DNA from: Fasciola hepatica
Taxonomy: Eukaryota > Platyhelminthes > Trematoda > Plagiorchiida > Fasciolidae
Reading direction: 5' to 3'
Length of the DNA: 64,000 nt
Assembly: GCA_948099385.1 (NCBI GenBank)
Contig: CANUEZ040000129.1
Location: 2,170,001-2,234,000 of the forward strand
Shown here: positions 12,752-24,800 of the stretch, in pieces
How the letters are laid out: the number at the start of each line of letters is the position of its first letter
How positions within the stretch are numbered: the first letter of the stretch is position 1
Notes under the pieces: model-generated
Database searches by the model: none
The model's input: the letters and a program-made list of their open reading frames with translations, nothing else
Told to the model about the DNA's origin: nothing
Program-made: the position numbers and the translations under genes

Positions 12752-15150
12752 GCAATCATGCATTTTGCCAATGGAAATACAGCGGAAATTGTTTATAGAG
12801 CTGAAGGTATATTGGGGTAGAGATTAAGACTGCACCTTTTCCCATCAAACTTTTTCTAATAACCGCAGTTCTTTAGCCACGAGCCACCATTCTGTAGCCA
12901 CGACCCACCATTCTGTATCCACGACCCATCATTCTATAGTCCTGACGCACAATCTTTAGCCGTGCCGCTTTAAGCCATTCAGGTCAAAAGTATCGGAACA
13001 TGTTTATATCAATGGATATTGGAACAATTTAATTCCTACAAAGTTTGGTGTTGCAAAGCTGACGGAACAAATGAGAAAGTGTGACGATCATATGCTGCGC
13101 AGTTGTCTGTAGTAATTGTATAAAGTGCTGCACCGCAAAATAATTGGAGAAGGTTTAGACGATTTGCTTATATCGTCGAACCATGTTGCAATTCCGGTGA
13201 TAGTAATAGTGTCAAATGTTGCAGAATAAATAGATTGATGTCATTGATGGGGGTGTACTTACGATAACTATGTGTATTACTCTCGGAATTTTAATGTATT
13301 CCGTTATCTAAACGTTCAAGGAACCAAACCTTTATTTTGTTTCATCGTATCCAGTTCTGTTTTTTGTCGGCGACTTGAAATGCAAAACAGAGTACCGTTT
13401 GTTACATTACAGATTTTACTTTCAAGACTGCTTGTCTGTGACATCTTACCCTTGCATACGTAGACTCGTTGTCGATTGGTTGATATTTCGTTCGGAGGCA
13501 GTCAGGCGATGTAATCACTCCGCGGCCGTTTGTGATAGCATTCGCCGTACTTTACCGGGAACCATACGCAACACCTTTTGACAAAATGGAAAACGTTAAT
13601 ATGGGTAAGGAGAAAAGGTCGTATCCTTTAGCCAAAGCTGAAGATCGATCGAGGATAATCGAATGCGCATGAAGAGATGATCTAAAGGACACTGCCAAAC
13701 ACCTCAACATCAACACCAAACATTCCCAATTGAAGTGTTTTTTGTTCGGTTCCGTGGGGTTTATTGCATGGTGAGAGGGGAACTTTTCTTGTACAGCAAA
13801 AGTGTTTCTTGCAGAAAGGTTATTGCTATCAGGGAGGTTGTAATCTGGGGGGACTACATTATTATCTGAAGTGTCTCACCCAGTCACTATGGCGGAACAA
13901 CGGCCAGTAAACAATTAAGTGTCAAAAGCAGGTGCAACGTGTGTATCGCGCAGATTACGCATACTCAAATTCACAGCTTGTGCTAACAGGGCAGTCTCAC
14001 GAGGCAATGTGCTCAGCTACTCTTTTTCCTAAATTGCCACTCGGTTCTGTCTATACAAGTGGCCTAGAACCCACAGACAAACTGATTTGATTGGCTGGAT
14101 ATAGCATACTTTGAAAGAGGTTGCTTGACTGGGAGGGCCTTTATTTTCTCGTGAATGATAACGACTGGCTCGATTGTATTATAAAATCAGTCAAAAGAAT
14201 GACTTGAACAACAATCTGGCAGCCTACTCACGTCGTCCCCTTGGCACACCAATAATGGTCACTGAAGTTTATTTCATCTTTACATATTGACTGTAGTAGT
14301 TCCCTGACGGGGTACAACAAAACTCTTCCAGATTTAGTGTGAAAACACCACACCACTGTAGAATACAAGGATCAGTGTTCCTCAGCTGGGGCTTGCTCGT
14401 GTTCGACCAGTCAAATTAAAAAGAAACAGAAAACTCCGTGTGCACAAAGCTCAGTAGTCGAGCACTTATATGGCTGCCTACAGCCTAACCACTACACTAC
14501 TGTGCTTTGTTTTCAAGTTCATATCGGAAAAAGGTTGCCTCAATTTTCTCAAAAACCTAATTAGATCACCGGTCCAAGAGAGGCTTTTGCTATTAGAATA
14601 CCGCGGCATGGGGATCATGCGCTCGGACTTCATGCACATCAACGAGAAACCGACTCAGCCTGCGCAGCGTAGTCGGAATGTGGTACTCAGATAATCCTAG
14701 TTCATCCAGGTTGCTTCATGATCGTGTAGTACATTGCTTACTAATGGCATCACATCTTGCTTCATTTATAAGCGAACTTCTAGTGAATACAACTGACAAA
14801 ATACGTACTCTCGAATCCGATCTTTTCTGTTCTAAGTGTGCGTAGTCCCGGGAACGACCTACTCCAGTACACACGGTATTTCAGACTGGTCTACGTGCCA
14901 CAGAAGCATTGAAGGGAAATTTCCCCTTAGCATTGCATATTCAAACAATGAACCATAGTTAGATATCTGTATTAGGGCGAACACAGGTGAGCTCTTGTTG
15001 TTCCTTGTAAAAGTACATTCGATGAAACGTTGTATCTTCCTCATATGCAACAGAAAAGCATATGTTGATTCGTGGATCCAATACGGTTGAAGAACTGCAA
15101 CACAGACAGAATCAACTACTGGACGAAAGTTTCGGAGAAGCTAGACACCA
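12752..15150. other. Non-coding flank between satellite and tektin gene
   Basis: Apart from the transposase remnant at about 13.6 kb, nothing coding is recognisable in either strand. Short repeats of a CGAGCCACCATTCTGTAGC-like phrase occur near 12,880-12,940. The tektin 3' untranslated region must lie just below 15,151, but no convincing polyadenylation signal could be fixed. Confidence 0.5.
13586..13735 (+). pseudogene. Transposase N-terminal helix-turn-helix remnant (possibly Tc1/mariner type)
   Basis: Starting at an ATG, the frame reads MENVNMGKEKRSYPLAKAED, then RSRIIECA, a stop, then RDDLKDTAKHLNINTKHS. The second part resembles the helix-turn-helix region of Tc1-like or related transposases, in which an arginine-rich helix is followed by a motif of the form DLxxTAxxLxINxxTA. 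The in-frame TGA, and loss of similarity afterwards, show a dead fragment. Family assignment is from motif shape only. It could be any HTH-bearing transposon. Confidence 0.4.
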
Positions 15151-15367
15151 TCAGAGATGTCCTTGTAGACGAATAGTGTTCGGGATGGCAGCCCTGTGCC
15201 GAGTAAGATGGTCGTGATCAATCTGAATAGAGTTCATTTTCAATTGAACTTGTTTCTCAAGCATCACTTGACTGTCTTGCAATCGTTTCAAATTATTTTC
15301 GGCCACAATCATTTGGTCACTGAGACGATCCACTGATTTTTCCAAATCAACAAGTTCGTCAAGCATC
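15151..15367 (-). CDS. Tektin-4-like exon 5 (C terminus and stop)
   Basis: After the acceptor TATCTGCAG the frame continues MLDELVDLEKSVDRLSDQM, then NNLKRLQDSQVMLEKQVQLK and NSIQIDHDHLTRHRAAIPNT, ending IRLQGHL and TGA. The closing block (N-S-I/L-x-I-D, then a charged run, then P-x-T-x-x-L) is the standard tektin C terminus. 217 nt, which completes the codon split with exon 4. Confidence 0.92.
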
Positions 15368-18300
15368 CTGCAGATAAAATAAACAAACAAACAAGCAAAA
15401 GTCAAAATATGTAAAAAAGTAAAAAACATTTTGAGAAAAGCTCTAAAATATTTGGATATCAAAGTAAATAATTGCACTGAGTGGGTTGAGGTTACTCTAT
15501 CTCATCAAAAACCAAAATATTAGGAGTTTAGAAACAGTAAGAAGAAGATTTTACATATATACATATATATATATATACTGATGTCACTCGGTTACTGTTC
15601 GAGATGACTGGCAGGAAAACCAGTTGTGTGAAAATGTTAGCATACACGCATAAAACTGGAGTCATTTGCCTCTCTCACTAATCATGAAACATGTACAAAG
15701 TTCTGCGCATTGTGGAGCAGGTGGAATGGCAGAGGCTAGTACGGGATAGTGTTGGAATATTGGAGTCTACAAGAGGGAAAATGACCGAACCTCGTTCTCC
15801 AAATATCCCCCCTTGATTTACGTCTAACTAATGATCTTCGGGAAGATTTGAAACCTCCGCATATACTCAACAATAATGAAAATAAAATGAAACGGAAACG
15901 GTAGGATTAAACCGCGCTACTGTGGATAGCGCAAACAGCCTAGAGTTTCCAACTCTGTAATGTAGCACTCGTAAAAATCTGCAGTTTGTAGAATGTTCTC
16001 AATAACGCCAAAACAAACCTCATTGAATTACTGTGGAATGGGTCTCCAAAATGTGGCATCTGACTAGCTACAGCTCTCATTTCGGATTGGTCAAAACAAA
16101 ATAATCTATTGATCCGACCAGCAATGTAGTCTATCGATTGCCACCCAACGTAAGAAAAGATTCAATGTTTATGCAGCAGGGAGTTCGTGCGAATTCTCAG
16201 TGCTGAATCACGAACACCTCCGTTATTAAACATTCTGATATTTCGCGAAAAACGGTACATAATGTGATCATGAATAAGATTCTACATCAAGTTCGACTCT
16301 ATGTAGGTGACAATTTGAAAAGCTGTCATTTGAGTAGTGTGAAAAAACTAATAAAGTGACCTATGCCACTTTTCAGTGGTTCTCTTTCCGGAAAATCCAC
16401 AGTGTGTGCGTTATATAATAGACAAGAGAAAATATATAATATAAAGAAGATCAAATTTCCATTTGAATTTCAAGTGACTTAGAGTAGTCTGAAGTCAATC
16501 GGAAATAGCCCAAAGTAAATAAAGTATTTTGGATTTCTCCATTTGAAATTCTATGTCGTTATCAAAAAACATCTCCAATTCGCTGCACTCAGATTTAGAA
16601 ATGCAGCCGTTTTAAAAAACGACACTTTTTCCGTGTTCGACAGGTGTGACATTTTAAAATCAAGTGTGGCGAGAAGAGAAAACGTAGTCAAATACACACA
16701 AACAACGCAGTGCTATTCAACATGCATCACATAATGGGGTGAACAAGCAGCCTGCCCGTTCAACCGCTTATTGCACAACTCGACCGATGCGCACAAACAT
16801 GTCAGCCTACCGACAAGGCACGACACGTTCACACGGACTTACGTACTGAGTCAGATATCCGTTCGCTTTGCAAAATAGAGACAACGATCTCTACCTCGTT
16901 CCTCTGTCTAAAACGGCTTTGTTCCCATTCATGGACACGTACACACACGCACTTACTCGGGCATGATTTGAATGTTTAGCATGTGTAATACGCTCAGACA
17001 GGTCGCCACTCCCATCTTTATCGGTGTAAGTGTTGATGCTTGTTGATGCACGTACTGAGCTCCGGCTCACCGAGTTTTCTTTCTGTCTTTGCAGATCGTA
17101 CACGTGCAACCCCCACGGAAGACACTGCATCCCGCATACTACACATGTTGATACATTTAGTCTACACGTTTTATCGTTTAACTGGCCCAAACAATCCACG
17201 TGACGTACTGTCTCGGTCTTGGACCCGGCTACTCCGGCAAAGTGACTGGAGCCACCGTGGGTGCGGCACCACAACAGAAGCAGGAGAAAAATGATTTAAA
17301 ACGAAGCGTGACAACTATACGAAGCGAAGGCATGGTAACGTTCAATCAAACTGGTTCACTACAATGGGCGACAATGGTATAGGGGCTCCTCAACTTCCCC
17401 CACATTTCCGCTTCTTTATACTCTAACGAAACCAACATGGTCAGAACGACTGAATAACCATTGCGATCGAGAATAAAAAATTTCACAACAAAATGATCTA
17501 CCATGGGCTAAGTCCGAAAATGAGTAAAAATGGGTTGACAAAAGTATAGGACTTTCTCAGCCGGAGTGCAATAATAACCACTTAAAATCGAGTGAGTAAT
17601 TGCCATTCTGCTTGAGGATCTCGACACATCACGGTATACTTCTTACAACATCTGGGATTGTCAATATTAACACATTACAGCTTTAGGGTAGTTACTAATT
17701 CAATCTTTGACCGGAAAGCCATGAAATCCTTGTACACCTGGAAATCAAGTATGCCCCATAGCATCTCAATCGGACCGAGATCCGTGCTGAAGGTTGGCTA
17801 CTGCATGACTTTGATCCCACCGAATAACAGTCAACATTTTGTGGTGTATGAGCAGTGGACAGATGCATTATCATATTGGAATATAGCGTCATCTTGTAAT
17901 CTGCTGATGAGTAGTAGTAGAAAAATCTGTTCCATCGTACAAATATACGCAACAGAATATTGTGTGCCATTGATTGCACAGTCTCTCCAAACCTTCTGGG
18001 AGCTCTTCTCATTGTTTCACTGACTGAAAATTCTTTCTCCTAATAATATATCATACCAGTAGTAATTTCAAGCATCCGATTCATCCAAATTAAATTTGCT
18101 TCGTCACTAAAGCAGACATTTTCCCACTTGTTTTCCATACTGCTCGTGTTTAGGCCCATGATATGCGTTCTCATTTCAGCAGTGATGGGAGATGAAAGTC
18201 TTTTTAATTTTTATATTCCATCCAGGGTTCAGTTTCGAGCGTTCCTGGTTACGTTCGATTCGAAACACCGACTCCAGTAGAAATCTTCAATATCGATATG

Positions 18301-21300
18301 GAGCATTGCGTTACTGGGGTCTAGACGAATTAACCTGCGTTCATCCGATTTTGTTATTTTTTGACGACCCTTTGGCTGCTTACTCTGATTATCCTGTCAA
18401 TTAAGGAACATCAAATATCCAACCCGTATCCTAATCTGCATAAACTGTTGGAAGTGGATATTCATTACATAGACGAATCTCAAAAGTTCGGTATTTTACC
18501 CTATTTCGATGTCCACATTATTTCACCATAATAGTGATATTCATCATTTTCTATATCTACAGCGGCTCACTGTGAACTTGGAGAGTGCGCGCTTAAAAAC
18601 ATTCAAGGCTACACAAAGTCATCCCATTGATTCATGTTTATCGACCAACTTCACGACGGCATCTTGTAGTGATTTGGCTGTCTCCATACACGGTTCATTG
18701 CGCTATAGCTTCATTTGCAGTATCCAGCCAATCGGATAGGGCCGGACCGTAACTGTTAGATCGTGTAGATACAGCGAAGTCGCCTTGTGATTGGTCTGGA
18801 CATCATCTGCCAGTAATTACATGCCTATTTTTGTATATAAACGAGTGAGCACCAAGCAAATGTAACAGAAAACATTCTTGCTGTTCTTGTCTGATCTTGT
18901 GGTTCTTCCAGTGCGCGTAGTCCGGGTCAAGGTTATCTCAGTTGGATACGATTCTTACACATCTTCAAGCATGGATGTTCTTCGGTAGATGCACTAAGAC
19001 TAGCGGACAATGTCCACCTTGGTTTCTTAGTAATTAAAGATCATTTCGAAACACGAGATGGCATCGAAGTTTACTCACGCTTTTTGTGGCGGATCTCGAG
19101 CCATCTCCACACCGGGACGTTGGTTGTGCAAATGCATTCGTGTTTGTACTAGTTTTATATAGTTGTTCTTGTCTGAGATGGCAAACCGAAGTTTTTCAAT
19201 CGTTTTCTCTGCCTCAGAAATTTCATCCACAGTCTGAAAACAATAAAAGTAAGCGAGGGTAGTTTTATTATAAATGACAGTGTAGCGGGGAACGCTGTAG
19301 CAACAGAACGAGGTGAGTATCAAACCAATCGGGCCAACCAATCGAGAGCCACAGACCAAAGAACAGACAGTGCATATGTTTGGAGCATCCCGCAATAGAC
19401 CGGAAGAGGCATCCGGACCTGTAGATGGAACTCAGTGGTATCTCAGACAACTAGTAAGGTAACCCATGTGAGGTGTTACCGATCAGGCAGTCATCCGGAA
19501 CAGTTAAACCAAGTTAACGGAAATGGTGTGCAAAAGAATCAACCTGATGGCCAGAATAGAGCTGAAATACTCAAGTGACCGGAGGATCGATGCTGCTACG
19601 GCGTGGTCTGGAAAACGAACTATGTAAATAGTCCTACCTGTTTTACCAACTTCATTTATCTGGCTAGTCCAATAAAGGTGTGCTTCATCCGTCTTGCTTC
19701 TTTATCACAATAGCTCTTTCATTTCCACCGATTATGATGAGTGAATTGACCTGCCTGAGCAGAGGAGATTTCGATGACAGCATCTGGCCCATCGGTTCAA
19801 TTTTTGACCTCTTTCTTTTCCGTAAATTAAAAGTGATAAAAACATGAACTAACAAAATACAGTGAAAACCATTTCTTGATGTACTCACTTCCTTTAGTTT
19901 GTTCTTATACGTTTGAAGTTCCGCTTCCAGCTTAGTCAAATGCTTTTGTAGTGCACTGTTCACGGTATCTTTTTGGTGCGTAATATCCTCGCTGGCATCG
20001 TGCAAAATGTTCTGAGTTAACGTCAACAGTTCTTCCGTAGCCATACGTTCATGCTCTGCTCGTAAAATGGCATCATGGGTGTGCTGAGCCCACGATTCAA
20101 CGGTGGACATTGCAGCCTTGGGAAAACGTCTAGCCTCTCCCGCATAAAATTGTTTATCGACGCTGTTGATGTCTAGCTTGCCTGCCTGCGATAAAAGTTC
20201 CCCGGCCTCTAGTTTATCACTCCAGATCATCTCCAAATCTTGTTTTATATCTCGATTGCGCCTGATCGTAGGGTAATGTGCAAAGCAGAAACATATTAGT
20301 TGAATATTAAAATATTTGACGTTTCCATTTCATCTTTAATAAAGCTATGACGTGCGTATTATTTCAGTCACTTCAGGTGATTCTCTTCCTCCCAAAATCT
20401 GACTAAGTTAAATAGTGTTTCGGAGAATATAAATCATCATTCAGTCTCTTTCAGAAATCAACGACCCAAGAATATAAGCCAGCTGCTTGTGGAAGCAATC
20501 CAGGTTTAACGTGAACAAGACTATAGGGGGGAAGAGTGATTTTGTAGAAAGGGACTTATGATCTAAGGGAATATCCGATTAAATAAATTAGGCCTGCAAA
20601 AATAAAACTACTTGTCTTTCGTAACTTACTGGGTGGTGTGAAAATTTCCTTAAAATGACCAATCGACGATTTTGTGTCCTGGTCACAACTGATAAGATAC
20701 AGGTATAGTCTCACTCCATTGCCGGCTTAACTGTGACGTAAAACCTCGTTTAGAAATTTCTCGATCTTTAGGTATGATGGTTGGTTAATTATTTTTTGAA
20801 GTTTTCTACCGGTATAAACTGTACAGTATAATCAAAAAGCTTGCTAAAAGACCACTTTATAATTAGAAGAGGAAGGGGGCATAGAGCAGACTGTGGGGGA
20901 AGTTGTACTCAGATGGGAAAGCTATCGCTTAACATGCGTTTCAATTCACATATCCAAACAGTCAGTCAAAATCTGTATTCAATGGCAAAGTAAAATCTCT
21001 CATGGAAGCCATTAATCTTTGACGTATGTCATCGACATGTGGAAGTGTAGCTCTATTGACAAAAATGTCTTTCGACCCGAGGACGCGGGACCAGAACCAG
21101 GCTACCCGAATAATTATCAATAATCTCTAGTGTAAGTCGATCCGAAACACCATTTATTCTTGTCAGTACTGATCAGCTTTGCTTATGCCTCGGTGAGCGC
21201 GCGCTTTTATCCACTTATGATGTGTAGTCACCTTTATACCAGTCACAGACCTTACACAAGTGCTTCCGGACAATATCAAAGAATATTAGTTTGAAGAATA

Positions 21301-21819
21301 AGTATCAGTCCGATTACTTAAGTAGCCGGAGGCGCTGGAACCAAATGAGCATTGAAGGCAAACAAAAACATTTATTAGGGATTTTGGTGCATTAAAATAT
21401 CACGACACCAGATTTGTACAGAAGGGACCGTCAATTGCATTTGCTGTTGCACTGCTCTATGTCAACTCATCCATCCACGTAAGCACTGTACAATGGTTTC
21501 ATCCTTGTCAGTAATCATCCGCATTGCACTTCCACCAAGCCCCACTGGGACTGGAACCGCGGGGCGAACGGCTGTGAGTTGAACACCTAAACACTAGGCT
21601 ATATATACATATATATTGATAGTAAGTAGTATGTTAACGTGTGGACAAAATTGCCCCGGAAGCACACGACCGGTTTCGCGGTTGTTGCCGCTCATCAGGT
21701 ATGCGTACCCGGTACTCCTCTGCCCGCTCGTCTTCATACTTGTACACTCCGATCTTATATGTTCACTAGAATCTAATTCGAATCGTCTGGAGTGTGAATG
21801 GATACTCTTCATACCACTC

Positions 21820-21870
<51 letters not shown>

Positions 21871-24800
21871 GCAATGCTTTTGTTCGAAATAATGTTTACT
21901 ATCACCAATTAAGTTTGGTTGATCAATGTTGTAGGTGTTGTACAGTTCGGAAGAGGGAAAAGTTTGTTGTTCGTGGTTGGGATAGTCCGGCGAACTAAGT
22001 ACATTTGGGGTGAGTTGGCTGCTTCCCGTTATGACTGAAAAGTCACGGCTGAGGTCACCTTGATTTTGTCTACCATTTTCCAATAGCGGTCAGGGTAGCT
22101 GAAGTGATTTCACAAAGAGATGGGTTTAATAGCCTAATAGCTACCGCTTCCGATGATCCCAAATGAATCTGACGAACGGCCTTCGAAGAATTCACGGGTA
22201 CTTTGTAATTTATCTCGAAAGCTTCATCGTTCACCTGGGGCCCTGTGTCGGCGAGATGTACCACGATTGCACTTGTCACGATTCATCTAGCTCCTGACCT
22301 CAACCACGCCGGCTTGTGTTCCTTTATTTTTTGAGGCAACTTCCGTGTTTTTCTTTATTAAGTCCCTCCCTCCCCCCCCCACCCGCACACATCCCTTCGC
22401 TTTCGCGTTCTACGCGGATTCGGTCGGGGTGGGGGGGGGGGGGGCAGAACCAAGAAAACGGCAGCACCTAAAACCAGACTAATAGTCATTTGAAGTAAAC
22501 TGAACAAAACTAAACGTGGATAATTCGTATCGCTGTAAGTTCGCCGAACGAATCTACTGGTCCAATTCACACGGGTCCCGGCTGCCGACCGCTGACGATT
22601 CAGTTTGAATTTAAATTCGCATTCGGTGCTCGCTTAATTCTCATGGGATTTTTTCTGCACTCCATTCGAATGGTATCGACAACCCCGAGGAAACTCAAGC
22701 TTTCTGAAGCGTATACATATAGAAATACATTTAAATGTAACTTCTGGTCTAATGATGAAGCCAATTCAGGCAAACTCAGCGTCATATTTTTTCTGACTCA
22801 ATTTATGATGTAAAAATGAATGCCCTGGTTTCCCCGTGCTTACTTAGCCTTGTCGCACTAGCCCTCCGCTATTTAGCCGTTAATGATGATGCTAAGCCAT
22901 GGCGCGCTAATCTCAGTCAATAGGTGCACTAAGCATAGAATTTGTTACATTGGTTTCTCACAACTGACCTCATGAGAGGAATGCATGGTAAGTCACGTTT
23001 GTTGACTTGGAAACCACACGGAAAAAGAGTGAGTCGTCAATTACCAGATTCCAATTCAGCAGATTTCAAATTGAATTATTGACTGAAAGTAGCGCGACGC
23101 GTTTGAGAAACGATGCGACCAGACTGAGGAATCACGAAAAAATATATAGTGCACAGAGTGTGAACATTTTCCATACAAAATTAAATGAAAATAGTATCCT
23201 TAGATGGGCTGGAATAGATCTCACAACCATCATGAGAAAGTCCCAAAGAAATCAAACAATAACTAGAGGTCAAATGACGTTTTGCGATGAATTCACCGAA
23301 AGAAATCAAAACTCGCCTACGCACAGATTAACACGACTAACTTAATTTGGTTTTCACATTGGTCGATTGATTTCCTGAACAACGCTGCCGCTTTATTCAA
23401 GACATCCAGTTCCTGTGAAGACAATTGAAAAGGGTGTACATTTGTTAGACTGGGAATGGAAAGTTAGAATCGGAAAATATGAAAATGATAATATCTGTGT
23501 GAATCATATCAATGTAGTATTTGTGGTTCTCTTTAGATTGTTAGTGTCTTGTCTTTCCTTTGATAGCGTCTCATCAATATTCAGAAGTACAAGGCCGCCC
23601 TCTTTTTTTGTTTGTTTATTCCTGCTTTGGTATTGCTCAAAAAGCCATATCTGGTCAGAATGACCGAATTCTCGATACGATATGGCATACCACATTTCGG
23701 AACGAAATTACGCAGTGTGGTAATTCAGGCAGAAAACGTGAAAAACGAGGGAAACAAAAGTATAGGACCCCTATTACGATGAGCATTCGCATTGAAAATT
23801 TCGTGAAACCATAGGGGAACCAGCCCAATAGTTCGGTCTGTGAATTTGACGACTAGCAGATCCATGAGAACCGGAATCACATGACTCATGTGCACGTGAT
23901 GCACCCTAGTATTCCAGCCAATTCAGGTGGCCTCATCAACTTTCTCTGCACAACACCACACGGGAACGACCTAAAAGATTTTGAGAAATGCGAAATATCT
24001 GTGTTCTATTGAATGGGACTCAGTTTTCATGAAATGGCCAGACTACACAGGAAATCGAGAGACGGACGACAGTATGTGCAATGTAACAGGCAACGTGCGC
24101 TTAAAAACTAGTCAGTAGTCCCAAACAACCAACGAATTCGGACGAACGCAGGTCAGTTCGTCTAACCTCCAATAACATGTTCCATGTAGGTGTTGGAAGT
24201 CCCGACTGGAGTCAGTGTTTCAAAAAGAAGGTTACGAAGGATGATCAAAGCTGTGCAGTGGATGAAATACAAAAAAAATGGCAAGACATTATTGTCCCTT
24301 CACCGCTTAAATAACAACGCATATCATGGGTCGAAACACGTGCAGAATAGAAAACAAGTGAGAAAATGTCTATTTTAGTGACAAAAATAATTTGGATGGA
24401 CCGTGCTGTACTCGGTCTAAACAGACACGCATACTACGCGGACAACCGATCAGCTGCCTTTCATACATGCACTCGCTTAGTACTGATTTCTAGTCATGTT
24501 CAGCGCAGAGAGTATTGACTGAGTGATCTTGCTATGTATCGACTAAGCTATTTTGTTTGTGTGTGAAGGCTCAACTCTGCTGCTTGTTTGGCCACTCATT
24601 TACTAACTTGCTTGCGGACTTGTGGCCTACTTTCCTACTGCTGTCGGATTGCATTTGCTTTCTCACAAATAAATGGAGTATCACAACTACGTGTTCTGCA
24701 GCTACGGATTGTGAACTCGACAGACCAGATGCTTGATATTATTACTGGCATGGTGGTCGGGTGTTTTAGGACGTTTTCTTCCCACATCGGAGGTCAGAAG

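Larger units (their letters stand above)
20262..23341 (-). other. Tektin intron 2 with nested repeat elements
   Basis: A 3.1-kb intron between exons 2 and 3. Besides the elements listed separately (satellite-related SINE, hammerhead, AT repeat, Penelope fragment, C/G tract), 20,262-21,470 and 22,600-23,341 show nothing recognisable. Confidence 0.7.

Noticed and set aside
17658..18023. 121-codon plus-strand open frame
   Set aside because: It is antisense to the Tc1-like transposase fragment; the recognisable motifs are on the minus strand.
19685..20236. 183-codon open frame starting with Met as a separate gene
   Set aside because: It is tektin exon 3 plus read-through into intron 3. The Met is internal and splice sites define the exon.
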